Counted from the first letter of the stretch, positions 29,254-39,481 are shown. The stretch: 64,000 nt of DNA from Prostheceraeus crozeri (GCA_907163375.1 CAJQUW010005310.1:248001-312000); one strand, 5' to 3'. A program made the numbers and translations. The notes: generated by a model not told the origin, from the letters alone.

Positions 29254-29524
29254 ATAGGCGATGGTTACCGTAGGGAAGGCTCCGATTGGGTAAATACCAA
29301 CACCGCTTGTCCTCCCAGATACTTAGGGCCTTCTTCACTTGCGTCACCGTTCTCATCTCGTGGTGTTGGGATTGGAGGAGGGTTTGTGACACTGTGGTAA
29401 TGGAATGTTTTTCAAATGCGTCCACATAATTCTGATGTTTCACTTGTCGCTTCTTTGCTTGACACACCCCCTTCATGCGACAGTCGTGGATTTCTTCCTC
29501 ATTGCCTTTGAGGACAATGTAAGA
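29003..29524 (-). pseudogene. PolB C-terminal tail beyond the in-frame stop
   Basis: The frame of the polymerase continues for ~170 codons after the TAA. Its first ~75 residues have the usual Polinton polymerase ending: RMKGVCQAKKRQVKHQNYVD, TVTQVKKALSIWEDKRCWYL, LPYGNH. These conserved features show that the TAA is a nonsense change (or a readthrough site), not the natural end. The last ~80 codons overlap the TBP-like gene out of frame and are probably not coding in this frame. Confidence 0.75.
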
Positions 29525-32500
29525 TTACATCTTGGCACTCAAACATACGAACTCCTTCACCCTATCCCCCACACACTCATCCTTGAAACATCCCAAACGA
29601 TTTGCATTCTCGGTACGTCTCTCTGGATGACTCACGGGATAATTTGAGGTATCGAGAACACCTTTCGCCTCCGTATCAATAAAATTGGGGATGTTTTCAA
29701 ACGAACGCAGCACTTCTTCGCGTGTATACCGGCTGCGGACTTTGAGGAAGAAGGAGTCTGTGTCCCCACCAATGAGTTCCACTGAGGTGCACGTCTTGTT
29801 GGCTTTCCACTGGTCAAACAGCTTGTACATAATAATCTTGCTGTTGTCCAGGATGCATTGCCCGATATAAATGGGTTTGTTCAAGTCTACCTTGGTCTTG
29901 CGCACATTCACCACCACGGCTTTGTCGCTGATGTTGAAGAAAGATTGGCAGTAGGGATGACGTGTCCATTTGCTAAATAAATTCGGTGATCGAACAAAAT
30001 AGTGCTTTCCATATTTCCGCACATTCTCCATCGTCTTGCCGTAGAGTGCGTTCACCATCAACTTGTGGAGATTGCGGCGCATTTTCGTGGTTGCCTTGGC
30101 GCGTTCTTGTGTATGGTATTGAACATAGGGGCGAATATACGGTTCTTGGTTGAAGGAGATCCCGTAATGAACCTTGGTGATATGTAAGCCCTTCTCCACA
30201 TAATACTTGAGAGCAGCGATATGTACCACATACTCTTTGCGATTTTCGTGCGTCATCATTAACTTGTTGGCTGAGTGAAAGGGTCGGTTCCCGTTCAACT
30301 CTTGCCATAGTTCTTGCATATAGGGAGACATGTCCTCCCATTTCGCCGTCCCGCGGTAAGGAGCCAATGGTAAATCTTCCGTGGCATCTTGGACGTGTGG
30401 GGGATATTCCAAATCGACGCACAGTACATGACCCGTGGTGCCATTGACATTGTATCGTCTCACCCATTCGTCGTTGATGTCCACCAAGACCTCCGGTCGC
30501 ACCCAAGCAAAACAATCCTTCGGCAAAGGTCCCATCATGGCCGCACCGTATAAATTGTTCGCATCTATATAAAACAGGTGAGTACCTTCTTCTGCTTGCG
30601 CGCGGTGCTGATTCACAAATGTCATCCCTCCACGAATCCCTGCTTCAAACACGCGGTACATATCCACGTCATGCAATTTCTCCAACTTGACCTGTGTCTT
30701 TTTAAAGAAAAATGAATAGGTCAAGCCAGGTGTGCCGAAATAGTGGATGGGGTCCAATGCAGACACGTCGCGTATTTCACTTCGAAAGTGTTCGAAGATG
30801 TCTGCGAGCAAGGCTACATCCACTGTCAAATAATAGTGGATATAATCTTCAAACGTGCTGCACCCCGTCTCTGTCCACGCCTTTTGTGCCACAGCATACT
30901 CATCCTCTTCCAACTCCTTCTCACTCAAATCATTATAAAATGCTTCTTTCGGAGGCAATTGAGTCTCGTGGATACGATCCCAGCAGTCAAAATATGTATA
31001 GGGAAAATATCCTTTCCGAATAGATGTGTGATCGCAATTCGGATAGACGTTGCTCAATATGTGATTTGAGTGAGGAAAGTCACTGATGGTCGTTGACAAA
31101 TTGTTTAGAGAGTCTTTCAAAAACTGACATGAATCGATGAATCGGAGTTTATATATGGTATTGGATGGCATGGGAAGAAAGATGGTCACTCCCAACGTCT
31201 TGTCTCCTGACACATAAATGGGCTCGATCCTATACTTGTGATCCAACTTGGTAAACCCTTGTACAATCACCTGGTGACTGTCATATCCCTTCCAATTGTG
31301 AAACAAGATGTTCAATGTGGTCCGGGATTGACGTCGTCGCATGTTACATGCATTGCACAGGGTTTGCAAATATTTGCCCGTGATATGATCGTGGTCTCGC
31401 ACCTTTGTCGTAGGCCCATGCTTTTCACCTTGCTTCTGAGGTTTTACATCACATCCGCACATGTTACATTGAGCTGTCTGTTCATAGTCTCGCATATCAT
31501 CCTCCGTCAGCGTCATGTTATGCTTCGTCTCTTCCATGTGATTAAACATCGACATGCTCACCTGTCTGATGTGTGTAATAAAGGATGGAATGCACTCGTT
31601 CCCCTTATGGATCACCACCGATTCTTTCATGTCCAGCGCCGGATGCCACACCACATAGGATCCCACATACGCTGCCGTATGCTTCTTGGACACGGAATCA
31701 ATCATGCTCTCAATGTCTGCATACATCACAGCGAGGGGTTGAGTGGTTTTCGCGTGGTCGATAAATTCGTGCGGTTTCGTATCTTCCGGGGTCGTTTCCA
31801 TCTGAAAAAATCCTCCATCGCATTTGGCTTGATGTTCCAGACGTTCTTTGTGCGCCATGTCCTTTGTCTTTCCATACTTTATCCCCTTCTCGTAGAAATT
31901 AAATCGTAAACTACATAACTCGCATGTTTCAAATCGTTTCACTTGCGTTTGGCTCATGTTCCGATACCACATGCGAGCACATTTCTGAAAATCCGTCACG
32001 GGAAGAAAATGTCCAGACTGATCCTCCATATCGTACCGCGTCACCATCACCAGATGAACGATGCGTGTGTTCTCCTTCACAGTTTGACGGACCGGGTATA
32101 ATTGGCCCACAAATCCTTTACTGTCATGTACGTGGATACGAAGAATGACATTGTTCTTCTTTTCAAACTCCTGAATATCCCGTGTATTCATCAACCCCTC
32201 TGACGTCATCATGGAAAAGTCTAGATGATAATATTGGTTCAAATTCAACATGCGCACTGTAGGAAGCTCATTCTGATACGTGTTATAGGTTTTCTTGGTG
32301 CGGGAATCAACACGTCGAGGAATGCGATTGCCTTGGTAGGCAAGTGCATAGAGGACACTGTCTTGAAAACAATGTGATGTATACGTGTTGCGTCGAAACA
32401 CACATATACCTTTGCAGAGCTTGATATCTCGGTGAATAGGAATCGGTGCGCCCATGCGAAAATTAGGGAAGGAACTTGTTTGAACTAGTAACTCCAACAC

Positions 32501-33184
32501 TTCCTTCACCGCAAATCCTGATCCATCTTCTTGAAAGTCTTCAATAAATTCTTCAAACTTTGACACCATGTCACGGAACCATGTATCAAAGTTACGTGCT
32601 TGGACGCCTTCGTGAATGTATGAGGGTGTGGTGATGTCTCTCACTTCCTCTTCGCCCGTCGACATATTCATCTTGCCAAACCTGAGTCTCATACTCACAA
32701 ACACTTTCACATCCTCGTGGGGGTGTTGTTGCACAATGACTCGATACAAGTCCGCATACATTGAATTCAAATATACCTTCCATTCATTCGTGGCTTGATG
32801 AGGGGTAAATCGATAATTATATCCGCGACCGTCCATGATACGTTCTTCTTCCACGGCTGCACCGCCCTCTTGCATAAACTCAAACAGGTAAGGACACAAA
32901 TGTTCATCCCATCCTTCCGCTTCAGCATTCACTGCTACATCACAGTAGCGACACCGTCCTACACACGCATGCTTATGGTACGCCTCCACGTCGAAACTTC
33001 CGTCGCAATCCAAACACAGCAAGTCATTGTCATCACCATAATTAAACGCGCGGCAATCGTGTTCGTCTCCATACCATTTACAGCATGTCCAACAATAGTT
33101 GCGACCCGTCTCCGCTGCTCCATGAGCAATACAGTCTTGAAAGCGAGAGAAGGACTGACGGCAGAATTCACACGCGTACTGCAT
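29525..33184 (-). CDS. Protein-primed DNA polymerase B, 1219 codons to premature stop
   Basis: Starts MQYACEFCRQSF about 40 bases after the right TIR TATA box. Residues 1-105 are a multi-zinc module (VGRCRYC, WDEHLCPYL). Residues ~260-400 resemble the cysteine-protease/OTU-like segment seen in Polinton polymerases (TSHCFQDSVLYAL, then SGHFLPV). Exo I is MYADIESMI (~490). An HNH/endonuclease VII-like zinc insert follows, CNMCGCD then RDHDHITGKY and CNACNMR (~575-620). Exo II is HNWKGYDSH and Exo III YLTVDVALLADIF. Pol motif A is YIDANNLYG (~890), motif B KLMVNALYGKTMENV (~1065), motif C GGDTDSFF (~1155). All catalytic Asp are present. The ORF ends at TAA (29525-29527) right after LSAKM, but the family's C-terminal tail continues in frame beyond it. 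Confidence 0.95.
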   Translation of the reverse strand: MQYACEFCRQSFSRFQDCIAHGAAETGRNYCWTCCKWYGDEHDCRAFNYGDDNDLLCLDCDGSFDVEAYHKHACVGRCRYCDVAVNAEAEGWDEHLCPYLFEFMQEGGAAVEEERIMDGRGYNYRFTPHQATNEWKVYLNSMYADLYRVIVQQHPHEDVKVFVSMRLRFGKMNMSTGEEEVRDITTPSYIHEGVQARNFDTWFRDMVSKFEEFIEDFQEDGSGFAVKEVLELLVQTSSFPNFRMGAPIPIHRDIKLCKGICVFRRNTYTSHCFQDSVLYALAYQGNRIPRRVDSRTKKTYNTYQNELPTVRMLNLNQYYHLDFSMMTSEGLMNTRDIQEFEKKNNVILRIHVHDSKGFVGQLYPVRQTVKENTRIVHLVMVTRYDMEDQSGHFLPVTDFQKCARMWYRNMSQTQVKRFETCELCSLRFNFYEKGIKYGKTKDMAHKERLEHQAKCDGGFFQMETTPEDTKPHEFIDHAKTTQPLAVMYADIESMIDSVSKKHTAAYVGSYVVWHPALDMKESVVIHKGNECIPSFITHIRQVSMSMFNHMEETKHNMTLTEDDMRDYEQTAQCNMCGCDVKPQKQGEKHGPTTKVRDHDHITGKYLQTLCNACNMRRRQSRTTLNILFHNWKGYDSHQVIVQGFTKLDHKYRIEPIYVSGDKTLGVTIFLPMPSNTIYKLRFIDSCQFLKDSLNNLSTTISDFPHSNHILSNVYPNCDHTSIRKGYFPYTYFDCWDRIHETQLPPKEAFYNDLSEKELEEDEYAVAQKAWTETGCSTFEDYIHYYLTVDVALLADIFEHFRSEIRDVSALDPIHYFGTPGLTYSFFFKKTQVKLEKLHDVDMYRVFEAGIRGGMTFVNQHRAQAEEGTHLFYIDANNLYGAAMMGPLPKDCFAWVRPEVLVDINDEWVRRYNVNGTTGHVLCVDLEYPPHVQDATEDLPLAPYRGTAKWEDMSPYMQELWQELNGNRPFHSANKLMMTHENRKEYVVHIAALKYYVEKGLHITKVHYGISFNQEPYIRPYVQYHTQERAKATTKMRRNLHKLMVNALYGKTMENVRKYGKHYFVRSPNLFSKWTRHPYCQSFFNISDKAVVVNVRKTKVDLNKPIYIGQCILDNSKIIMYKLFDQWKANKTCTSVELIGGDTDSFFLKVRSRYTREEVLRSFENIPNFIDTEAKGVLDTSNYPVSHPERRTENANRLGCFKDECVGDRVKEFVCLSAKM

Positions 33185-33191
33185 GGTTAGA

Positions 33192-33447
33192 ATGAGAATG
33201 AATTTCTCTGGCAGCGCCTTCCTTATATACCGTGCGGTGACTCATCACACGTGCTCGGCGCCGCGTGCTCCGATTGGTGCTCCGTGCTCTACCCCCAAGT
33301 GCGCCGATGCGTGCTCTGATGCGTGGGCGTGTGCTCTGTTTCCTGTCCTCTTCGCTACCCGTGCTCTGATGCGTGGGTGTGTGCTCCGATAAAAGTACAC
33401 ATGTCCTGAAGGTCAAATGCGGGTGAAAGGGGCTAGACTTTCCTACT
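33192..33447 (-). repeat. Polinton 1 right terminal inverted repeat
   Basis: 256 bp, the inverted counterpart of 8728-9037 with one 27-bp minisatellite unit instead of three. Its TATA box reads toward the polymerase gene on the minus strand. The outer end is followed directly by the AATGTG target duplication at 33448-33453. Confidence 0.95.
33222..33300 (-). promoter_or_regulatory. Right TIR promoter driving PolB
   Basis: Inverted copy of the left promoter. TATATAAG occupies 33229-33222 on the minus strand, about 40 bases before the polymerase ATG at 33184, with the same CCAAT and GAGCAC elements upstream. It would start the PolB, TBP-like and UBA-RING gene set. Confidence 0.8.
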
Positions 33448-33453
33448 AATGTG

Positions 33454-33899
33454 TAAAAATATTGCCAACTCATCTGCTTCTTAAGTTAGTGGGCCAAGTG
33501 CATAACCCCTCTGCCGTATGTCGTAGATACATTTTGTACCTATAGGGTAATTTGCAATATTCATGTCTATTCATTTCTGATTTAACTTCATAATCATGAG
33601 CTGAACTTGTCATATCATTCCTTCAAGTTAAAAAGAGGATATTGGAATTTTCCCGCATAGACGTACATCAACCAAATTTGGAAATATGGACATGTAATTG
33701 CTGGATTGAAGATGACAGATCAAATGCAAATATTCATTTACCATCTGCATTTTGTGCGAATGACTAACACTTAGACTGAAAGTAAATGTTCTCAGGCTTC
33801 TGAATTCCTTTACCAGTGTATGAACGGAGACGTGATTGAAGAAATCGAACAAAAGAAATGAATACGGCCAATAGAAAAGCCACAGATCTTCGACGTATA
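33454..33899. other. piggyBac A right arm, 5' noncoding part
   Basis: Piece of piggyBac A immediately after the Polinton target duplication. It is AT-rich with no intact ORF. Any N-terminal transposase coding is unrecognisable. Confidence 0.5.
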
Positions 33900-35113
33900 C
33901 TGCCAAATGTTCGAAACTTCATGACGAATAGCATGCATCGGACTATTGCTTAGAGCGGGACTTGATCGTGACAACATGACTGACTTGAATGAAATGTGGA
34001 ATGCAACAGAGGGAAGGCCTATTTTCCGAGCAACAATGTCGTTAAATCGCTTAATTTTTTCTACGATGCGTACGTTTCGACAGCTATCGCTCACCGCCAC
34101 AACGCCTAGAAAGTGATAAACTTGCGCCAGTCAATGATGGTTGGAAACAGTTTGGATGGGACGCACCTACATCCCATCCAAGCCGTCAAAATACGGTCTC
34201 AAGGTGCTTTGGCTTGCTGAAGCCTGCACAGGATTTGCTCTTAACGCTATCATCTACACTGGTCGGGAGCGAAATGCCGCACGTCACCGCAATCTTGATC
34301 ATAATGTGGTCACAGAACTTGCCAGACCATATTATTCTACAGGAAGAGAAATTCTGACTGACAATTTTTTCACCTCTCACAGCCTCGCAGTAAAGTAAAG
34401 TAAATGTATATTTTCGATTTACAATGAGAATCGTAAAAGGCAGTGACTCTCCTTCAGCAAAATATTACCTTGTTGGGAACTATCCGGTCTCATCGACGTG
34501 AGAATCCTGAGCAGCTTGAATCCAAAAGACGAGAGGTGGGTTCAAGCATAATCGCTCACGATCATGTAAATAAAATCGTTTTGGTGTCCCACATTCCGAA
34601 GAAGAACAAAAATGTTATGTCATTGCGGAAATTTGGCCATCGCTGGTGAAAAGAGCAACAAACCTCCCATGATCCTCGATTACAATCGAGGAAAAGCTGG
34701 CGTTGATCAACTTATCAAAATATTGAGGAATTAACTTGTAGACGTAAGAGTGTGAGATGGCCTATGATTATATTTTATAACATGCTCGATACTGCGGCGT
34801 ACTGATGAAGACAGATCGTCCAACATTGACCAGAAGACAATTTCTGAAAACCTTGTCTTTCCAATTAGTGGAAGATAACGGTCGACAACGTCATGTAAGA
34901 AATTTGAAGCTACCGAAATCGATAATCGACGCTGGGTTGTTGCTCGGTTTTCGCGAACTAAACACTGAATTTAGTCGTCGCGGAGAAAACACGGTTTGGC
35001 ACTGCAATATTTGCTACAAGAGCAGCAGAACACAGTGTGACATTTGTTTCAAAGCTGTTTGTCCACAACACCGCATGATACAGAAAGTATGCAAGTGCTT
35101 GTCTTGCTCTTGA
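33900..35113 (+). pseudogene. piggyBac-type transposase remnant (piggyBac A)
   Basis: Pieces colinear with piggyBac transposase: EGRPIFRATMSLNRL (near 34010-34050), IPSKPSKYGLKVLWLAEAC (near 34160-34215), REILTDNFFTSHSLA (near 34350-34390, catalytic Asp in TDNFF), ITLLGTIRSHRREN (near 34460), RRQFLKTLSFQLV (near 34825), then a Cys-rich end CNICYKSSRTQCDICFKAVC (35000-35060). The stretch between the first two pieces is much shorter than normal, so part is deleted. Stops and frameshifts separate the pieces. The sequence differs clearly from piggyBac B, so the two are separate families. Confidence 0.8.
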
Positions 35114-35601
35114 GTTCGTTTTTTTCACTTTTCTTTATGTGCACGATGTACCGGTAGACACTTAGTTATTGTTATATTGTTAAACAATCCGTGCTATTTT
35201 CATAATGAAATTGTTATGTTTGATGCATAAATTGAATGGTTTTGATAAATTAATCCAATCAGTGCCATTTTCTCGGTTGAAATGGTTATTGATTATAGAA
35301 AAAAGTAAAGTATTAATAAGCATTCAATAGTTATTGGTTGAAAAATTACAGATTTATAATTTGATATTTCAAAAACACGTTGTATCTATGTTAAGCTTTA
35401 GTTTGTGATATCTATGTTAAATTCTAGTGTACAATATCTATTACAATAGGTAGTCAGTGAAGACATAAAATTTATATCTGATATTTAGATAGATTTATTA
35501 CGCAATAATTTAGGTTAGAACAACTTCATTATCTATAGGTACAAATTGTGGCTACGTATACGGTTGAAGCAGTCGGTTTTACTCATACGGATAAGGGTTA
35601 A

Positions 35602-36274
35602 AGTGTGTATTTTGGTAGTGCAAATATTTGTGTGCTCATATACAGAGAAGCTGCTAAAACTGCAATTTATATCTACACGCAAATTATGAAAATATCTGCC
35701 AGAATTTCCGTTTTTCGTTCACCATGAGACGAAGACTGAATTCTTCAGAAATGGAAGCAGCAACTTCTGCCCAATCATCAAGACCATGTCAACGGAAGAG
35801 AATACTATTCCGAAATAATCGATGATGTAGTTGAGGACGTCATGACCGGTTAGGGGGGATGATGATGAATTCAAGACAGAGATGGTGGGCCTACCGATTG
35901 ATAATGTCATTCAGCAGTCTGTTTCTTACAAAAAATCTGATGATACAAATGCATCTGCCACTATTGAGGCCAGTTGTGACTTTCATATATTGTCTCTGCA
36001 TTTTTTACGATCGATGTAGTCGCATGTGATTGCATTGATATGTTTTGCATGACAATGTTGTTCACTTTTACATAAGCTCTTGTACTGTACATGTACAAGC
36101 ATAGATATCTGTTGGAGCGGTGTTGTTAGCCAATGACATGGAAAATAAACTAAATCTGTAAATGTTGATTACAAAGGCGAAATAAGTCAATACACGATGT
36201 CATACACGATGAACGCTAGGCAATGCCCCATTGTCATGCGTGCTGAATACTGATAATGTTCCGTTGTCATACAT
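35602..36274. other. Intergenic, no gene seen
   Basis: Host DNA between the end of piggyBac A and the GGTACA duplication of Polinton 2. It should belong to the same intron (minus strand) that Polinton 2 interrupted, if the lectin gene continues leftwards. No exon with convincing splice sites was found. Confidence 0.45.
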
Positions 36275-36280
36275 GGTACA

Positions 36281-36910
36281 AGTAATGGGAAAAAGACCGA
36301 TCCAGACCAAGACAAATTCAGAAAAATTTGTATTTTTAAAAACGACATAAGTTCATGAATTTGAACCCTTTTTCTGGTTTTTAAGATCTAAATTCATAAA
36401 TTTAGGCGTTTTTAAAAATACCCAATTTTTAAAATTTTTCAAAATCTCAAATTGAGATTAAGATCATTTTTTCTCTCTTGCTCAAATCATGACCGTTCCA
36501 GGACACCGAAAAAATCATAAAAGTTAAGAATCTTAAATTTGAGATTAAGATCATTTTTTACTTTGAAATTATGACCGGTCCAGGACACCGAAAATCATAA
36601 AAGTTAAGAAACTCAAAATTTGAGAATTACAATTTTCACCCCCCCTTAAAATCATGACCGTTCCAAGCCACAACATCAGAAAAATTGGTAATTTTAAAAA
36701 CGTCTAAATTCATGAATTTCATCCATTTTTCAGGTTTTTAAAATATGAGATAACTAAAATTATGTGACTAAAAATATTTCTTTAAAAATGGAAGAAACAA
36801 AAGTGGAAGAAACTGCAAGAATATATCCTTCGTTATCCCAATTAAACACAAGTGAAATGGTTCACAATTATTATTAAGATTAGAGCATTATGATAAATTA
36901 AGAAGATGCA
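36281..36910 (+). repeat. Polinton 2 left terminal inverted repeat
   Basis: About 630 bp matching the reverse complement of 52490-53116. Inside are repeated blocks ACCG(T/G)TCCAGGACACCG and AATTTGAGAATT-type strings. The inner ~120 bp copy the 5' coding end of the gene at 52151-52694 (ATGGAAGAAACAAAAGTGGA at 36788), with a deletion of the KMN-repeat part. That copy is only a gene fragment. Confidence 0.85.
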
Positions 36911-37673
36911 ATTATTACTTAGACATTCTTCGTTATTGTATTCTCAACATTATTTAAAGTACTAATTGTGAAGATCATTGTAACTCATAAACTCAACATT
37001 ATTCAATGAACCCGTACACTGGCTGATAATTGAAGAGAGACAGAGATTGAAGAGAGAGAGAGAGAGAGAGATTGAAGAGAGAGATATATTTATTGTTCTA
37101 GCAACGGAAAACATCTAACAGCTTTCCCTTAAAATTATCGTGGAATCTCTTGTCATTTCAACTTACCCATCGGTAAATTTTTGACATTTCAATTTACCCC
37201 TACGTAAATTATTTTCAGAATCAGTTCTCAATATCTGTTTTCAAAATCTGTTTTTCAAATTCACTTTTAGAAATCCATTTGCAAGATTCATTTAACGTTT
37301 GCTAAACACATACGGGTAGTAAAGTACTTCCCATTGTGAAGTCATAAATAGATTAAGCAAATAAGAGTGCATTGACAATAAAAGTAAAATGACAATGAAA
37401 TTCTTCTTGTGAACTCAGAACACATAAACGCCGATATGCGCGTTAGTTGTTATAGCAATTTTAAACAATCACTTTAACGATGAAACATATTAACATATGA
37501 AGTTCATGAAGAAAATGGACATATGTAAAACAATGCAGATTAGAATAATTATAATATAATCATTTCAAAATCGAATAAGTAGTAAGGAAAGTCATCATTA
37601 TGGAACAGTTTTAAATCAATACCCCCCCTTCTGACTTCTAGGGGTCCCTATAAGAAATTTTTTTAATTATAAA
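36911..37673. other. Noncoding left arm of Polinton 2 with (GA)n
   Basis: AT-rich DNA without a gene. A GA microsatellite with two interspersed ATTGAAGAGAGA units lies at 37032-37085. Short A/T-rich direct repeats (TTTACCC(A/C)TC and TTTACCCCT near 37165-37190) follow. No ORF is supported. Confidence 0.55.
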
Positions 37674-38147
37674 ATGACTAGCATTACCGAGTTCTTAAAA
37701 TTATATGGAACACAAACAACTACAAATTTTGATCTAAAGAAAATCGCTAATCAATTGGGAATAAAGAATTTTCATGTTCTAATGAGAGACGAATTACATT
37801 TAATCAAAAATAAGCCAACAGGAACCTTCAGTTCCCGGAACAATGTTCCAACTGTAAATTTCGTAACCAATCTCCACACGTCTGATCAAAAAGGAGTACA
37901 TTGGTCAGCAGGTATCTTTAATAAAAATCGAGATAATTACTATTTTGACTCCTACGGACTTCCACCCACAAATGAAGTAAGAGAATTACTTTGAAATGGA
38001 ATTTATAATACATTTCAAATTCAAAAACCAGGAACTTCTTACTGTGGGCAATTATGTCTTTATGTTTTATTCAAATTACAGGAAGGATTACCATTTCTAG
38101 ATATTATGTTAGAATTGAACAAGGGAATTTCATTCCCGAAACGTTAG
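37674..38147 (+). pseudogene. Adenovirus-type protease of Polinton 2, one in-frame TGA
   Basis: One frame of 158 codons containing GVHWSAGIF (catalytic His), YYFDSYGLPP (Asp) and, after a TGA at 37992-37994, QKPGTSYCGQLC (Gln and Cys). The N-terminus reads MTSITEFLKLYG. The order and spacing fit the adenain-like virion protease. The single stop falls between the Asp and Gln motifs and would remove the active Cys. It is shorter than the Polinton 1 protease. Confidence 0.8.
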
Positions 38148-38215
38148 TTCCAATAATAATGATATTGATAATTTAAAATCAAGCGAAGCTAGCTAGCTAA
38201 AGCGCCACCTAAAGG

Positions 38216-39481
38216 TTAAAGCTCACTTTGTTGTAACTCATTTTGATAAAATCGGCCTCTGATATCTTCATCATCTAAATCTTTGATTTTGTAAGTAATA
38301 GGATAAGTTTGATTTATTTTAAAAACTTCAAATATCTCTTTAGTCCAATAACCAACAAAGCCTTTTTCAAATTTATTCTTATACTTAAATATTCGTATCC
38401 TATCTCCAATCTTAAATTTCGGCTTAAGTTTCTGTAAATTCGGATTACTCTCATTCGAATAATTATTTTCGAATATTTTCTTTCGTATTAAATCAGGATA
38501 GTCAGAAGCATTCTTTCGAGTTTCTTCAATACCTGAATGAATCTTATTGTTATACTCTTCTACAACTCCTGGTAATATCTTCAACCATTTCTGATTTCCT
38601 TGCTCAGTAAATTTCTTAGAAATTTTATTTTTTAATCTATTGAATCGCTCAATTGCTACAGCCTTTCCTGCATTTTCAGTTGAATAAATAGTTTCAAATA
38701 GTGCCTGAACATTTCGATTGTAAAACTCAGACCCTTTATCAACGAATAGCTTCTTTGGCTTTCTATTAGTTTCTTTAAAGATTTCTTCAAACGCATATTT
38801 AACTGACAGACCACTTTTATTTTTTAAAGGCTTCACCCAAGCGTATCGTATAAATAAATCTATAACGGTAAATGCGTATTTATAATCTTTTTCTTTCGGC
38901 ATATGAATAAGATCAGCACTCCAAATATCATCTTTATTAAATACTTTTACTTTCAATAAATATTTAGGCCTTCTGTATTCTTTATGAATTTCAGACGCGT
39001 ATGCTTCATTTGCTGACGGATCAATACCCTGATCCAACAATATTTTAGCTTGTAAAGCTTTCTTAACAAACATTCTTTCAATTCTTTCTCTAAATGTAGG
39101 ATTTTGAATACTATCCAATTCTTGAATCATTTTCCTATCAGCTACATGACGAGAACTTAGATCATGATTTCGATAAGCTAAATCATGTCTGTAAGCTGCG
39201 GCATCTACTCTATTTATTGGTTCTTCACCTGGTTTTGGATTATTATTCTCATCTAGTCTTATATCTAATCGAGTTCCTGGACCGGTATATGAATGATCAG
39301 GAAGATGTTTTTCTTTTGAATATTTACTCCAAATAAATCCAGGAAAGTTTTCGAATGTTTTTTGTATGTCACCTTCAATATGCTGACAATTTGAGGTTTT
39401 ATGTACTTTTAAGAGATAATTCAATAAATCTAAATTAGAAATTTTTAATTTAATTAAATTATCGGAATTTGTAGAATTCAT
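38216..39481 (-). CDS. Phospholipase A2 domain fused to integrase, 421 aa
   Basis: Intact minus-strand frame with two domains. Residues ~60-145 are a parvovirus-VP1-type phospholipase A2: calcium loop YTGPGTRLD (65-73), EPINRVDAAAYRHDLAYRNH with the HD-x-x-Y active site (99-103), and ADRKMIQEL. Residues ~170-420 are a retroviral-type integrase: WSADLIHM (Asp 190), LFVDKGSEF (Asp 248), VAIERFNRLK (Glu 278), then an SH3-like end, KFKIGDRIRIFKYK. The usual N-terminal zinc region of Polinton integrase is missing and there is no chromodomain. The PLA2 is normally a separate virion protein that breaches endosomes. This may be a genuine fusion, or two genes merged by a deletion. Confidence 0.85.
   Translation of the reverse strand: MNSTNSDNLIKLKISNLDLLNYLLKVHKTSNCQHIEGDIQKTFENFPGFIWSKYSKEKHLPDHSYTGPGTRLDIRLDENNNPKPGEEPINRVDAAAYRHDLAYRNHDLSSRHVADRKMIQELDSIQNPTFRERIERMFVKKALQAKILLDQGIDPSANEAYASEIHKEYRRPKYLLKVKVFNKDDIWSADLIHMPKEKDYKYAFTVIDLFIRYAWVKPLKNKSGLSVKYAFEEIFKETNRKPKKLFVDKGSEFYNRNVQALFETIYSTENAGKAVAIERFNRLKNKISKKFTEQGNQKWLKILPGVVEEYNNKIHSGIEETRKNASDYPDLIRKKIFENNYSNESNPNLQKLKPKFKIGDRIRIFKYKNKFEKGFVGYWTKEIFEVFKINQTYPITYKIKDLDDEDIRGRFYQNELQQSEL

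Larger units (their letters stand above)
8728..33447. mobile_element. Polinton/Maverick 1 (adintovirus-like), 24.7 kb
   Basis: The element is bounded by terminal inverted repeats beginning AGTAGGA(C/A)AGTCTAGCCCC and flanked by an exact 6-bp target duplication AATGTG (8722-8727 and 33448-33453), the standard Polinton duplication length. It encodes the Polinton core set: protein-primed DNA polymerase B, retroviral-type integrase, FtsK/HerA-like ATPase, adenovirus-type cysteine protease, double-jelly-roll capsid and penton proteins. Many accessory genes are also present. The near-identity of the terminal repeats implies a fairly recent insertion. Single in-frame stops and a few frameshifts in core genes suggest it is no longer able to produce virions alone. 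Confidence 0.95.
8643..35601 (+). mobile_element. piggyBac transposon split by Polinton 1 (piggyBac A)
   Basis: TTAACCCTTATC at 8643 is matched by its reverse complement GATAAGGGTTAA ending at 35601. TTAA is the piggyBac target site and CCCT the usual first terminal bases. A second matched block follows inside both ends (GTATATGTGGCTAC on the left, GTATACGTAGCCAC on the right after reversal). The right arm (33448-35601) holds a broken piggyBac transposase. The left arm is only 85 bp (8643-8727). Polinton 1 with its 6-bp target duplication sits between them, so the Polinton inserted into an existing piggyBac. Confidence 0.8.

Noticed and set aside
13946-29527. Alternative genetic code explaining the in-frame stops
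   Set aside because: TAA and TAG end many intact genes in the same element at plausible places, and a host exon uses the standard code. Decay is simpler.
37032-37085. GA-rich tract as a regulatory GAGA element
   Set aside because: It is a simple microsatellite with no nearby promoter evidence.
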